Shown here: in pieces, positions 15,672 through 23,683 of the stretch
Layout: every line of letters begins with the position of its first letter
Position numbering within the stretch: position 1 is the first letter of the stretch
Source: Clostridiales bacterium
Lineage (GTDB): Bacteria; Bacillota; Clostridia; Christensenellales; Borkfalkiaceae
Assembly: GCA_015069265.1 (NCBI GenBank)
Contig: SVIY01000006.1
Coordinates: forward strand, 1 to 39,349
Length of the DNA: 39,349 nucleotides
Direction of reading: 5' to 3'
Position numbers and translations under genes: made by a program
Notes under the pieces: model-generated
What the model was told of the DNA's origin: nothing
What the model saw: only the letters and a program-made list of their open reading frames with translations
Databases searched by the model: none

Positions 15672-16555
15672 TGAAAAGCGGAATTGTTGCAGTCGTTGGG
15701 CGCGCAAATGCAGGGAAAAGCACGCTTGTCAACGTTTTGGTTGGCGAAAAGGTGGCTATCGTTTCCCCAAAACCCCAAACGACAAGAGATAGAATACTCG
15801 GTGTTTTAACTACCGAAGATTACCAAATTGCATTTATTGACACACCGGGAATTTATAGGGCGGACAACCTACTAAACTCGGTTATGCAAAAGACCACGAC
15901 CGATAGCGTTAGCGACGTGGACGCGGTGCTATTCGTTATGGACGCGCACGAAGGACTAAGCGACGAGGATAGAAAACTTCTTAAAAAATACGCCTCCTCA
16001 TCGGTGCCGACCATACTTGCGCTCACAAAAATTGACATTATGCCCGAAAGTCTTTTGATAAGCGAGCTTAAAGAACTCTCTAGCGAGAACGTGGAAATCG
16101 TTCCCGTTTCGGCAAGAAAGGGAAGAAATATTAAAGAGCTTATAAAAGTCATTTTGGCAAAACTTCCCGAGGGCGAAAAACTTTTCGAGCAAGATATAAT
16201 ATCCGACCGTTCGGAAAAGTTTATGGTGTCCGAGATAATGCGCGAAAAAATTCTTCTTAAATTCGACAAGGAAATTCCGCACGGCGTTGCAATTATCATA
16301 AACGAGTTTGCGCTTTCCGAGAACGGAAGAACTTATAGAATAAGCCTAGACATAGTTTGTGAAAAACCAAACCACAAAGCAATACTTATCGGAAAGGGCG
16401 GACGCGCAATAAAAGAGGTGTCGTCTTTTGCTAGGGAGGATATGGAAAAGTTCCTCGGCAAAAAGGTGTTCCTCACAACGTACGTAAAGGTAAAAGAAGA
16501 TTGGCGCAACAGTGCGCAACTAATGAAAGAGTACGGCTACGGCGACAACGCTTAA
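15671..16555 (+). CDS. era: GTPase Era
   Basis: Era binds the 3' end of 16S rRNA during 30S assembly. The 294-residue protein has G1 GRANAGKST (slightly divergent from the common GRPNVGKS), switch I PQTTRDRILG, G3 DTPG, G4 LTKID, and a C-terminal KH domain (about residues 200-280) containing EIPHGVAIIINEF and ILIGKGGRAIKEVSS, the GxxG RNA-binding loop. Length is normal. Unlike Bacillus, dgkA and cdd are absent between ybeY and era. Confidence 0.96.
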   Translation: MKSGIVAVVGRANAGKSTLVNVLVGEKVAIVSPKPQTTRDRILGVLTTEDYQIAFIDTPGIYRADNLLNSVMQKTTTDSVSDVDAVLFVMDAHEGLSDEDRKLLKKYASSSVPTILALTKIDIMPESLLISELKELSSENVEIVPVSARKGRNIKELIKVILAKLPEGEKLFEQDIISDRSEKFMVSEIMREKILLKFDKEIPHGVAIIINEFALSENGRTYRISLDIVCEKPNHKAILIGKGGRAIKEVSSFAREDMEKFLGKKVFLTTYVKVKEDWRNSAQLMKEYGYGDNA

Positions 16556-16605
16556 CCGCATAAAAGGGGAAAATAAGCGCATACTCACTCTTAGAGGGGG
16601 AGAGT

Positions 16606-16719
16606 ATGGGCAAAAAGAAAAAGCAAGTAAGGCGCGCAGACGATACCGCGTGGAAATTGTTTGAAAAGACGGGGGACGTGCGCTACTATCTTTTGTATAA
16701 AAAACTTTCGGATAAATAA
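16606..16719 (+). CDS. yqzL: YqzL-like 37-residue protein
   Basis: A tiny gene preceded by GAGGGGGAGA. It encodes 37 residues: a basic start (MGKKKKQVRRADD) followed by TAWKLFEKTGDVRYYLLYKKL. The latter part matches the YqzL pattern of Bacillus (FTWKVFSQTGNIDTYLLFKEL as I recall it). yqzL sits exactly between era and recO in Bacillus, as here. No biochemical function is known for the family. The acidic C-terminal tail of the Bacillus protein is missing. Identification rests on motif plus position. Confidence 0.85.
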   Translation: MGKKKKQVRRADDTAWKLFEKTGDVRYYLLYKKLSDK

Positions 16720-16724
16720 ATCTT

Positions 16725-17438
16725 ATGGAAGAAAAGCTTAAAGGAATAGTGCTCGGCGGAACGGCTTTCGGCGAGAATGATAAAATACTCAATATTTTCA
16801 CCTTGGAGCAAGGTGTCCTTTCGGCTAAAATAAAAGGCGTTAAAAAGGCAGGGGCAAAGTTAAAGTTTGCTTCCGAGCCTTTTTGTTTTGCAGAATTTTT
16901 GCTCGCTAAAAAGGGGGAGATGAGAACTGTTACGGGCGCAAGCTTAATTGACAGTTTTTATCCGCTCCGAGAAGACATAGGCAAATATTTTTGTGCGGGC
17001 GCTGTATTGGAGTTTGTGAAAAAGTTTTATAGAGAAAATATCGTGTCGGCAGAGGGGTTTTTCCTCGTTATTGAAACGCTTAAAGAAATAAGTTACGGGG
17101 ACAGGAGCGCAAAAGAGGTGCTTATCCGATTTTTGTTTTCTGCGTTAAAAGAGAACGGTTACGCCCTTTTTATCGACAGTTGCGCTTGCTGTAAAAACCA
17201 AGTGCACGGCAGGGTTTTCTTCGATTATAGGCGTGGTTCGTTTTACTGCGAAAACTGTTTCGACGGGGTGGGGAGAGAGATGAATTTATCCACGTTAGAA
17301 GGGCTTCAAACGGTTATGCGCGGAGGCTCGGTTGACGGGGAGATTGAGGTCAAAATATTAAGACTTTTGAACTTTTACATAGAAAACCGCGCCGAAGAAA
17401 AAATTAAGTCGCTTGCAGAACTTATGAAAATTTTGTAA
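16725..17438 (+). CDS. recO: DNA repair protein RecO
   Basis: RecO anneals SSB-coated single strands and, with RecR, loads RecA in the RecFOR pathway. The 237 residues show the N-terminal OB fold (KGIVLGGTAFGENDKILNIFTLEQGVLSAKIKGVKK), the helical middle, and a C-terminal zinc site (CACC...YCENC). Starts six bases after yqzL. Last gene of the cluster. Bacillus continues with glyQS; here a promoter and ppdK follow. Confidence 0.93.
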   Translation: MEEKLKGIVLGGTAFGENDKILNIFTLEQGVLSAKIKGVKKAGAKLKFASEPFCFAEFLLAKKGEMRTVTGASLIDSFYPLREDIGKYFCAGAVLEFVKKFYRENIVSAEGFFLVIETLKEISYGDRSAKEVLIRFLFSALKENGYALFIDSCACCKNQVHGRVFFDYRRGSFYCENCFDGVGREMNLSTLEGLQTVMRGGSVDGEIEVKILRLLNFYIENRAEEKIKSLAELMKIL

Positions 17439-17465
17439 TAATAGAAAAAAAGTGTGCTATAAAGG

Positions 17466-17494
17466 TTGATAAATTTTTCAAATTATAGTAAAAT
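17466..17494 (+). promoter_or_regulatory. Promoter of ppdK
   Basis: TTGATA and TAAAAT with a 17-base spacer; the leader to the ATG is about 70 bases and I see no recognised riboswitch in it. Confidence 0.6.
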
Positions 17495-17569
17495 ATGTAA
17501 GGTTAAAATTAAGAGGGAAAATTAATAACACCAAATACTAAATGTAGGACAAATTAGGAGGAAAACATA

Positions 17570-20200
17570 ATGAAGTATGTTTATTTATTCAGTGAAGGCG
17601 ACGCTTCAATGCGCGAGCTTCTTGGCGGTAAGGGTGCAAACCTTGCAGAAATGACCAAAATCGGTCTTCCCGTTCCCCAAGGCTTTACCATTTCTACCGA
17701 AGCGTGCACCAAGTACTATGACGACGGCAAGCAAATCAATGATGAAATCATGGCCGAAATCATGGAAAACATCGTTAAAATGGAAGCAATCACCGGCAAA
17801 AAATTCGGCGATTTAGAAAACCCCTTGCTCGTATCCGTTCGTTCGGGTGCTAGAGCGTCCATGCCTGGTATGATGGACACCATCTTAAACCTTGGTCTTA
17901 ACGAACAAGTTGTTGAAGTTATGGCTGAAAAGTCAGGCAACGCAAGATGGGCTTACGACTGCTACAGAAGATTTATCCAAATGTATTCTGACGTAGTTAT
18001 GGAAGTAGGTAAAAAGTATTTTGAACAACTCATCGACAAGATGAAAGAAGAAAAGGGCGTTAAGCTCGACGTTGAACTTTCTGCTGAAGACTTAAAAGAA
18101 CTCGCTAACCAATTCAAAGCAGAATACAAAGCAAAAATCGGCGCAGACTTCCCGTCTGACCCCAAGGAACAACTCATCGGCGCAGTAAAAGCAGTTTTCC
18201 GTTCATGGGACAACCCCAGAGCAAACGTTTACCGTCGTGACAACGATATTCCTTACAGCTGGGGTACTGCTGTTAACGTTCAAGCAATGGCTTTCGGTAA
18301 CATGGGTGACGATTGCGGTACGGGTGTTGCATTTACTCGTGACCCTGCAACCGGCGAAAAGAAACTCATGGGCGAATTCTTGACCAACGCACAAGGCGAA
18401 GACGTTGTTGCCGGTGTTAGAACACCGATGCCTATCGCTCAAATGGCTGAAAAATTCCCCGAAGCTTACAAACAATTCGAAAACGTTTGCAAGATTTTGG
18501 AAGACCACTATAGAGATATGCAAGATATGGAATTTACCGTTGAACACGGCAAACTCTATATGCTTCAAACGAGAAACGGTAAGCGTACCGCTGCCGCTGC
18601 TCTCAAAATCGCATGCGACCTCGTTGACGAGGGTATGATTGACGAAAAGCAAGCAGTATTGATGATTGACCCGAGAAACCTCGACACTCTCTTGCACCCC
18701 CAATTCGACGCTAAAGCATTAAAGAGTGCTGAGCCCGCTGCAAGAGCGCTCGGCGCATCTCCTGGTGCTGCATGCGGTAAAATCGTTTTCACCGCTGAAG
18801 ACGCTAAAGCTTGGAAAGAAAGAAAGGAAAAGGTTATCCTCGTTCGTTTGGAAACCTCTCCTGAAGATATCGAAGGTATGAAAGCCGCTCAAGGTATCTT
18901 GACCGCTCGTGGCGGTATGACCTCTCACGCAGCAGTTGTTGCTCGTGGTATGGGTACTTGCTGTGTTTCCGGTTGCTCGGCAATTTCTAACTTCGACGAA
19001 GACGCTAAAACCTTCGTTCTCGCTGGAAAGACTTATAAAGAAGGCGACGTAATTTCTATCGACGGTTCTACCGGTAACATTTACGACGGTGCTATTCCTA
19101 CCGTTGACGCTACTATCTCCGGTGACTTCGGCAGAATCATGAGTTGGGCAGACAAATACAGAGTATTGGGCGTTCGTACCAATGCCGACACTCCCAAGGA
19201 CGCTGCAAAAGCACGCGAACTCGGTGCAGAAGGTATCGGTCTTTGCCGTACCGAGCACATGTTCTTTGAAGGCGACAGAATCGACGCGTTCCGCGAAATG
19301 ATTTGTGCTGACACCTTGGAAGAAAGAGAAGCTGCTCTCGAAAAGATTCTCCCCATGCAACAAGGCGACTTTGAAAAACTTTACGAAGCGTTAGAAGGTA
19401 ACCCCGTTACTATTCGTTTCCTCGACCCGCCTCTCCACGAGTTCGTTCCCGTAAGCGAATACGATATCGAAACTTTGGCAAACGCACAAGGCAAGACCGT
19501 TGCTCAAATCAAGAGCATAATATCTTCTCTCCACGAAGCTAACCCGATGATGGGTCACCGTGGTTGCCGTTTGAGCGTTACCTATCCTGAAATCGCAAAG
19601 ATGCAGACTAGAGCGGTTATCCGCGCTGCAATCAACGTTCAAAATAAGCACGCTGATTGGAAGGTAGTTCCCGAAATCATGATTCCGCTCGTTGGCGAAG
19701 CAAAAGAACTTAAATACGTTAAGAGCATTGTAGTTGCAACTGCTGATGAAGAAATCGCAAAAGCAAAATCTAACCTCAAATATGAAGTTGGTACTATGAT
19801 TGAAATCCCCAGAGCATGTATCACTGCTGATGAAATCGCTAAAGAAGCTGAATTCTTCTGCTTCGGTACTAACGACCTTACCCAAATGACTTACGGCTTC
19901 TCTCGTGACGACGCTGGTAAGTTCCTCACCGCTTACTACGACACCAAGATTTTTGAAAACGACCCGTTCGCAAAAATCGACCAAAACGGCGTAGGCAAAC
20001 TCATGGATATGGCTGTTAAGCTCGGCAGAGGCGTTCGTAAAGAAATGCACTGCGGTATCTGTGGCGAACACGGTGGCGACCCCTCGTCTATCGAATTCTG
20101 CCATAAGATTGGTCTTTCTTACGTATCTTGCTCGCCCTTCCGCGTTCCGATTGCAAGACTTGCTGCTGCACAAGCTCAGCTTAAAAACCCCAGAAACTAA
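17570..20200 (+). CDS. ppdK: Pyruvate, phosphate dikinase
   Basis: Interconverts pyruvate, ATP and Pi with phosphoenolpyruvate, AMP and PPi; in anaerobic Firmicutes it serves PPi-linked glycolysis or gluconeogenesis. The 876-residue enzyme is full length. It has the N-terminal ATP-grasp domain (GGKGANLAEM, VRSGARASMPGMMDTILNLG), the phosphohistidine domain GGMTSHAAVVARGMGTCCVSGC (catalytic His about residue 453), and the TIM-barrel PEP/pyruvate domain with GLCRTEHMFF and a terminal HCGICGEHGGDPSSIEFC carrying the catalytic Cys. AGGAGG precedes the ATG. Codon use is strongly biased (GCT, GGT, CGT, ATC), unlike neighbours, suggesting very high expression; this also creates long antisense frames. 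Strong terminator downstream. Confidence 0.97.
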   Translation: MKYVYLFSEGDASMRELLGGKGANLAEMTKIGLPVPQGFTISTEACTKYYDDGKQINDEIMAEIMENIVKMEAITGKKFGDLENPLLVSVRSGARASMPGMMDTILNLGLNEQVVEVMAEKSGNARWAYDCYRRFIQMYSDVVMEVGKKYFEQLIDKMKEEKGVKLDVELSAEDLKELANQFKAEYKAKIGADFPSDPKEQLIGAVKAVFRSWDNPRANVYRRDNDIPYSWGTAVNVQAMAFGNMGDDCGTGVAFTRDPATGEKKLMGEFLTNAQGEDVVAGVRTPMPIAQMAEKFPEAYKQFENVCKILEDHYRDMQDMEFTVEHGKLYMLQTRNGKRTAAAALKIACDLVDEGMIDEKQAVLMIDPRNLDTLLHPQFDAKALKSAEPAARALGASPGAACGKIVFTAEDAKAWKERKEKVILVRLETSPEDIEGMKAAQGILTARGGMTSHAAVVARGMGTCCVSGCSAISNFDEDAKTFVLAGKTYKEGDVISIDGSTGNIYDGAIPTVDATISGDFGRIMSWADKYRVLGVRTNADTPKDAAKARELGAEGIGLCRTEHMFFEGDRIDAFREMICADTLEEREAALEKILPMQQGDFEKLYEALEGNPVTIRFLDPPLHEFVPVSEYDIETLANAQGKTVAQIKSIISSLHEANPMMGHRGCRLSVTYPEIAKMQTRAVIRAAINVQNKHADWKVVPEIMIPLVGEAKELKYVKSIVVATADEEIAKAKSNLKYEVGTMIEIPRACITADEIAKEAEFFCFGTNDLTQMTYGFSRDDAGKFLTAYYDTKIFENDPFAKIDQNGVGKLMDMAVKLGRGVRKEMHCGICGEHGGDPSSIEFCHKIGLSYVSCSPFRVPIARLAAAQAQLKNPRN

Positions 20201-20215
20201 TTTTTGGATAAAGTT

Positions 20216-20247
20216 AACCCCCAACGGACTTTCCGTCGGGGGTTTTT
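20216..20247 (+). terminator. ppdK terminator (copy 1 of a duplicated element)
   Basis: AACCCCC-A-ACGGA / TCCGT-C-GGGGGTT stem followed by T-rich sequence, preceded by TTTTTGGATAA right after the stop codon. A related copy lies at 23613-23658. Confidence 0.9.
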
Positions 20248-20291
20248 ATTTTATGAATAAAATAAATTCAAGAAAGAAAATGAAATTTTAC

Positions 20292-20320
20292 TTGAAATCA
20301 ACAAGTAGAAAAGGTATAAT
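20292..20320 (+). promoter_or_regulatory. Promoter of the 1078-residue protein gene
   Basis: TTGAAA and TATAAT, spacer exactly 17 bases, 47 bases before the chosen start. Confidence 0.75.
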
Positions 20321-20367
20321 AAACAAAACGCTAATTGATAGACTACAAATTTTATGGAGAGAAAGTG

Positions 20368-23300
20368 ATGAGAGTTGAATTTTTCGTCGATTGGGGATAT
20401 CGCCATATTTATTTTACCGAAAAGTATTTGCCCAAGCTTTGTTTTGACGGACGCATTGACGTGCAGGGCGGAAAGCTTGTGGACGTAAAACACCTCGAAT
20501 TTCAAGAAGACAGATTCGGCTGTCACGTTTTAACGCCTATTGCCGTACCATACGGAAAGGTAGAGTGGAAGTCTACGGTTTGCAACTGTTACGACGGGTA
20601 TGTCTTCACTATTGAGGGGGATGATAATACCATAATAGAAATCAATACGGAAAGTGCAAGCGGTAAATTCACCATTAAAGATTTGCTTGACAATAAGCAC
20701 CTCACTTTCGACCTCGAAAACCCCTTTTTGCTTGCCGTTATGCACGTGTATATGCAAAAGGACGAGTGGTATTTAGCAAAACAAAAACAAAATGAAATTC
20801 GCATAAAAGGCGAGTGTTTTTTAGGGGCACAGAACAACTTTTTCGGCGTTAACGGCGTTGTTATTCCGTGCGGAAAAAGCTCTTCGGCAACCTTTACCTT
20901 TTGCGCCCAAAGGTCGAACGAAAAAGAACTTGAAGTTGAGGGTGCAATTCGTGTAATTCAAAGCAAAGACCAAAACAAAAACGTTTCAATTAGCGGTGTT
21001 GCTGATTATGAAGTGTTTATTAATGGCAACAGCGTTTATAAAAACGCAAAATATTCGTGCGATTGGGACCACCAATCTCAACACTTTGAAGAAACGTTTT
21101 TCTCCGTTCCCGTTCATTTGTTGAAAGACGGAGAAAATAAGGTTGAAATAGTAAACCATGACAACCAAATAGTAATTTTAACGCAAATGGTAAGGCTATT
21201 TATAAAAGAGCGCAAGCATTTGCAAATATTATCTTGTCCAAAATGGACAAAGAAAGGAAAAGTTTTTTCCGTGCGCGTGTTTGCCTTGAATTCGGCAAAA
21301 GTTTTAATTACTTGTAGTGACAACGTTGTGGGTTGTGACCCTAGCGGAGAGTACGAAATTCACGAAAACACTTTTAATGTCTTTACGCACGGCGAAAACG
21401 AATACTTTTTCAAAGCGACAAAGTCGGGGAAAGGAGAAATTACCTTTACCGACCTTGTTAGCAAAAAAACTTCCACCGCATATCTATCTGAAATTTGGGA
21501 CGGGGAAAGTGAAGCCGTTGAGCCTAAAACAGGTATTGAAATAAAAATCGACCAACCGGAAACGTATCAGTACTATTTTAGGAAAATGCTAGACGAGCAA
21601 ATGGGCAACTACGTTGTTTTGCGCGGTTATAGGACTTGGTGCGTTCCCGTGGATAAAATTTACGATTTAGCAAAAGACTGCAAAAAACATCAAGTTTATA
21701 CTGACGTTATTATGCACGGCCTAGTTAAATCTTATCTTATGCAAGCGGTGATAGATGGGTCTGGCGAATATAATTTTGCCGTCGGTGGACACGAACGAAC
21801 GGGTATTGTGTATTATGGTAACTATTTCGACAATCCGTCCGTTACCACTATGGAACAAGCGGAAAATTTGACCGTGCAACAATTTAAGAACGATTACAAC
21901 GCATTGAAAGTTGGCGACGCAAAAGTTGCTATGGGCGAGTGTAGTAGTGGGGCTAGATACGCTTATAAAGCAGGACTAGACATTTTAAGGCACGAAACCT
22001 ATTGTGCAAATCACCTTACCATTTTACCAGATGCGCGTGGAAATGCAAGAGCTTATGGCAAACGCGTTTGGGGTGCGCACGTCGCTTCGCAACACAATAT
22101 CCAAGCCGAACTAGAAACGGCGATTGGTAGGTATTGGATAGCCATGTATTTGCCGTGGGTGTTCGGTGCAAACCTCGTGTTTGAAGAGGATAGTTTGTTC
22201 CAAAACAATAAATACTATCGTATGGTTAACGACGATTATATGACCGAAGAAAAACAAAAGGTTACGATAGAGTTTTATAAGCATATTCAAACTCACGCAA
22301 GAAAGGGCAAACCGCAGGTTGATTTTGCCTTTATTCAAGGAAGGCACGAAGCGCCTTTCACTGCGATAACCACGTGTAATGCAAATATGAAACTTTTATA
22401 CAAGGACGAGGATAGGCGAATTTGGGGTAAAAACGGCTCTCCTGAAGAGGAGTGGGGACATCGTCAACCGGAAAAAGGTATGCACCTACTAGAGATTGTC
22501 GCACCCAACGTTTATTTGACACCGTTAAACCAAAACGCATACAAAACACGTAAAGTTTTTGCTTCAAACCCTTATGGTGAGTGGGATTTCTTGCCAATAG
22601 AAGCTTCTAAAGACGCTTACGCAAACTATAAAATTCTATTTATGCTTGGCTGGAACACAATGGCAAAAGAGTGCGATGGTGTGGAGGCAACGTTTAAAAA
22701 CGACTACGAAAGGTTGAAAAACTACGTAGAGCAAGGCGGTGTTATCGTTCTATCCGTTCCGCAACTGTCTAGCCGTGTGGATAGAAAACTAATCCACGAC
22801 TTTGAAAATGCAAATCTTTATAACGACGGTGACGTTAGCGATTTGTTCGGCGTTAAAATCGGCAAGCCTTGTGAAGAGTTTTCGGGCGAGATTAAGAGCG
22901 TAAATTTCCCTGAAAAAGACTATACGAAAGCGCAAGATTTGATAAGACTTCCCTCTAAAGACGAGGGAGAGGACGGCGATTGTCGTTTGGCAGAAATCAC
23001 CCTTGACGGTGCGGAGGTTTGCTTGATAGACGCGCGTAGCAGTCGCCCACTATTTATAAGGAAAAAACTAGGAAAAGGCTATGCGTATTTGCTTTGTACT
23101 TACGCCTACCCCGGTCACGAAAAACTAAAGTACGTTTGCGCAAACGTTTTGAAAACCATGCTTGACACTTACGTTCAAAAAGACATCTGCGTGCGCGATA
23201 ATGAAAATCAAGTGTATTGGTCTGATTGGAAAGATGGTAATGGCGGTAAATTATATCTAATAAATATAGATTGGACAAAGCAAGGCAACAAAAAGACGGT

Positions 23301-23604
23301 GCAAGTGGTAAAGGGCGATTTTTCCTTCGAGTGCGAAGTTAAAGAACGTAATCTTTTAGAACTCGCTTACCAAAACCAAAGCGTCGTGTATGCAAACACC
23401 CAACAAGTAAACGTTGTTGCAAGTGTTGAAGATGAAAGCACCTACGAAATATACGGCTTCGGCACACACACTCTAAACGTTGTGTGCTTCAAAAACGCAA
23501 GTGTTTTACTAGACGGAAAAGAAATCGCTAAGACGTCGAGCGGAAAGACAAGTATCACCATAGAACTTTTCGGTAAATCAACCTTAAAAGTTCAAACAAA
23601 TTAA
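20368..23604 (+). CDS. Large cytoplasmic protein, glycoside-hydrolase-like architecture (unassigned)
   Basis: I do not recognise the family. The ATG at 20368 follows GGAGAG; an upstream in-frame ATG at 20335 lacks a ribosome site. The product has 1078 residues, no signal peptide and no membrane helix, so it is probably cytoplasmic. By eye: a beta-rich N-terminal half (1-400, jelly-roll-like, with SVPVHLLKDGENKVEI like sugar-binding sandwiches); a Trp/Tyr/His-rich central region (400-740) with possible barrel motifs VAMGECSSGARYAY, HVASQHNIQAELETAIGRYW and NLVFEEDSLF; a glutamine-amidotransferase-like region (750-920: YKILFMLGWN, GGVIVLSVPQ, GKGYAYLLCTYAYPGH); and a C-terminal beta domain. This order recalls GH42-type enzymes, where a barrel is followed by an amidotransferase-like domain. 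Catalytic residues are unproven. Flanking duplicated terminators suggest insertion. Confidence 0.6.
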   Translation: MRVEFFVDWGYRHIYFTEKYLPKLCFDGRIDVQGGKLVDVKHLEFQEDRFGCHVLTPIAVPYGKVEWKSTVCNCYDGYVFTIEGDDNTIIEINTESASGKFTIKDLLDNKHLTFDLENPFLLAVMHVYMQKDEWYLAKQKQNEIRIKGECFLGAQNNFFGVNGVVIPCGKSSSATFTFCAQRSNEKELEVEGAIRVIQSKDQNKNVSISGVADYEVFINGNSVYKNAKYSCDWDHQSQHFEETFFSVPVHLLKDGENKVEIVNHDNQIVILTQMVRLFIKERKHLQILSCPKWTKKGKVFSVRVFALNSAKVLITCSDNVVGCDPSGEYEIHENTFNVFTHGENEYFFKATKSGKGEITFTDLVSKKTSTAYLSEIWDGESEAVEPKTGIEIKIDQPETYQYYFRKMLDEQMGNYVVLRGYRTWCVPVDKIYDLAKDCKKHQVYTDVIMHGLVKSYLMQAVIDGSGEYNFAVGGHERTGIVYYGNYFDNPSVTTMEQAENLTVQQFKNDYNALKVGDAKVAMGECSSGARYAYKAGLDILRHETYCANHLTILPDARGNARAYGKRVWGAHVASQHNIQAELETAIGRYWIAMYLPWVFGANLVFEEDSLFQNNKYYRMVNDDYMTEEKQKVTIEFYKHIQTHARKGKPQVDFAFIQGRHEAPFTAITTCNANMKLLYKDEDRRIWGKNGSPEEEWGHRQPEKGMHLLEIVAPNVYLTPLNQNAYKTRKVFASNPYGEWDFLPIEASKDAYANYKILFMLGWNTMAKECDGVEATFKNDYERLKNYVEQGGVIVLSVPQLSSRVDRKLIHDFENANLYNDGDVSDLFGVKIGKPCEEFSGEIKSVNFPEKDYTKAQDLIRLPSKDEGEDGDCRLAEITLDGAEVCLIDARSSRPLFIRKKLGKGYAYLLCTYAYPGHEKLKYVCANVLKTMLDTYVQKDICVRDNENQVYWSDWKDGNGGKLYLINIDWTKQGNKKTVQVVKGDFSFECEVKERNLLELAYQNQSVVYANTQQVNVVASVEDESTYEIYGFGTHTLNVVCFKNASVLLDGKEIAKTSSGKTSITIELFGKSTLKVQTN

Positions 23605-23612
23605 TAATCAAA

Positions 23613-23658
23613 TTTTTGGATAAGATAAACCCTTGGCGGAAACTTCCGTCGAGGGTTT
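23613..23658 (+). terminator. Terminator after the large gene (copy 2 of the duplicated element)
   Basis: TTTTTGGATAA is followed by AAACCCT...CGGAA / TTCCG...AGGGTTT. It resembles the ppdK terminator in both the leading 11-mer and the stem (shared TTCCGTCG and GGGTTT). Confidence 0.8.
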
Positions 23659-23683
23659 AACATATATTAATTTATATGTTAAA
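23656..23683. promoter_or_regulatory. Perfect 11-bp inverted repeat over the alr start codon
   Basis: TTTAACATATA (23656-23666) and its reverse complement TATATGTTAAA (23673-23683) are separated by six bases. The alr ATG (23676-23678) lies in the right arm. It could be an operator or an RNA hairpin hiding the start codon. TATATT at 23663-23668 could also serve as a -10. Confidence 0.55.

Noticed and set aside
18719-20224. Long antisense open frames (214 and 277 codons) opposite ppdK
   Set aside because: They lie inside a highly expressed gene whose biased codon use removes stops from the opposite strand. The translations are Cys/Phe/Ser-rich without recognisable motifs, and there are no ribosome sites.
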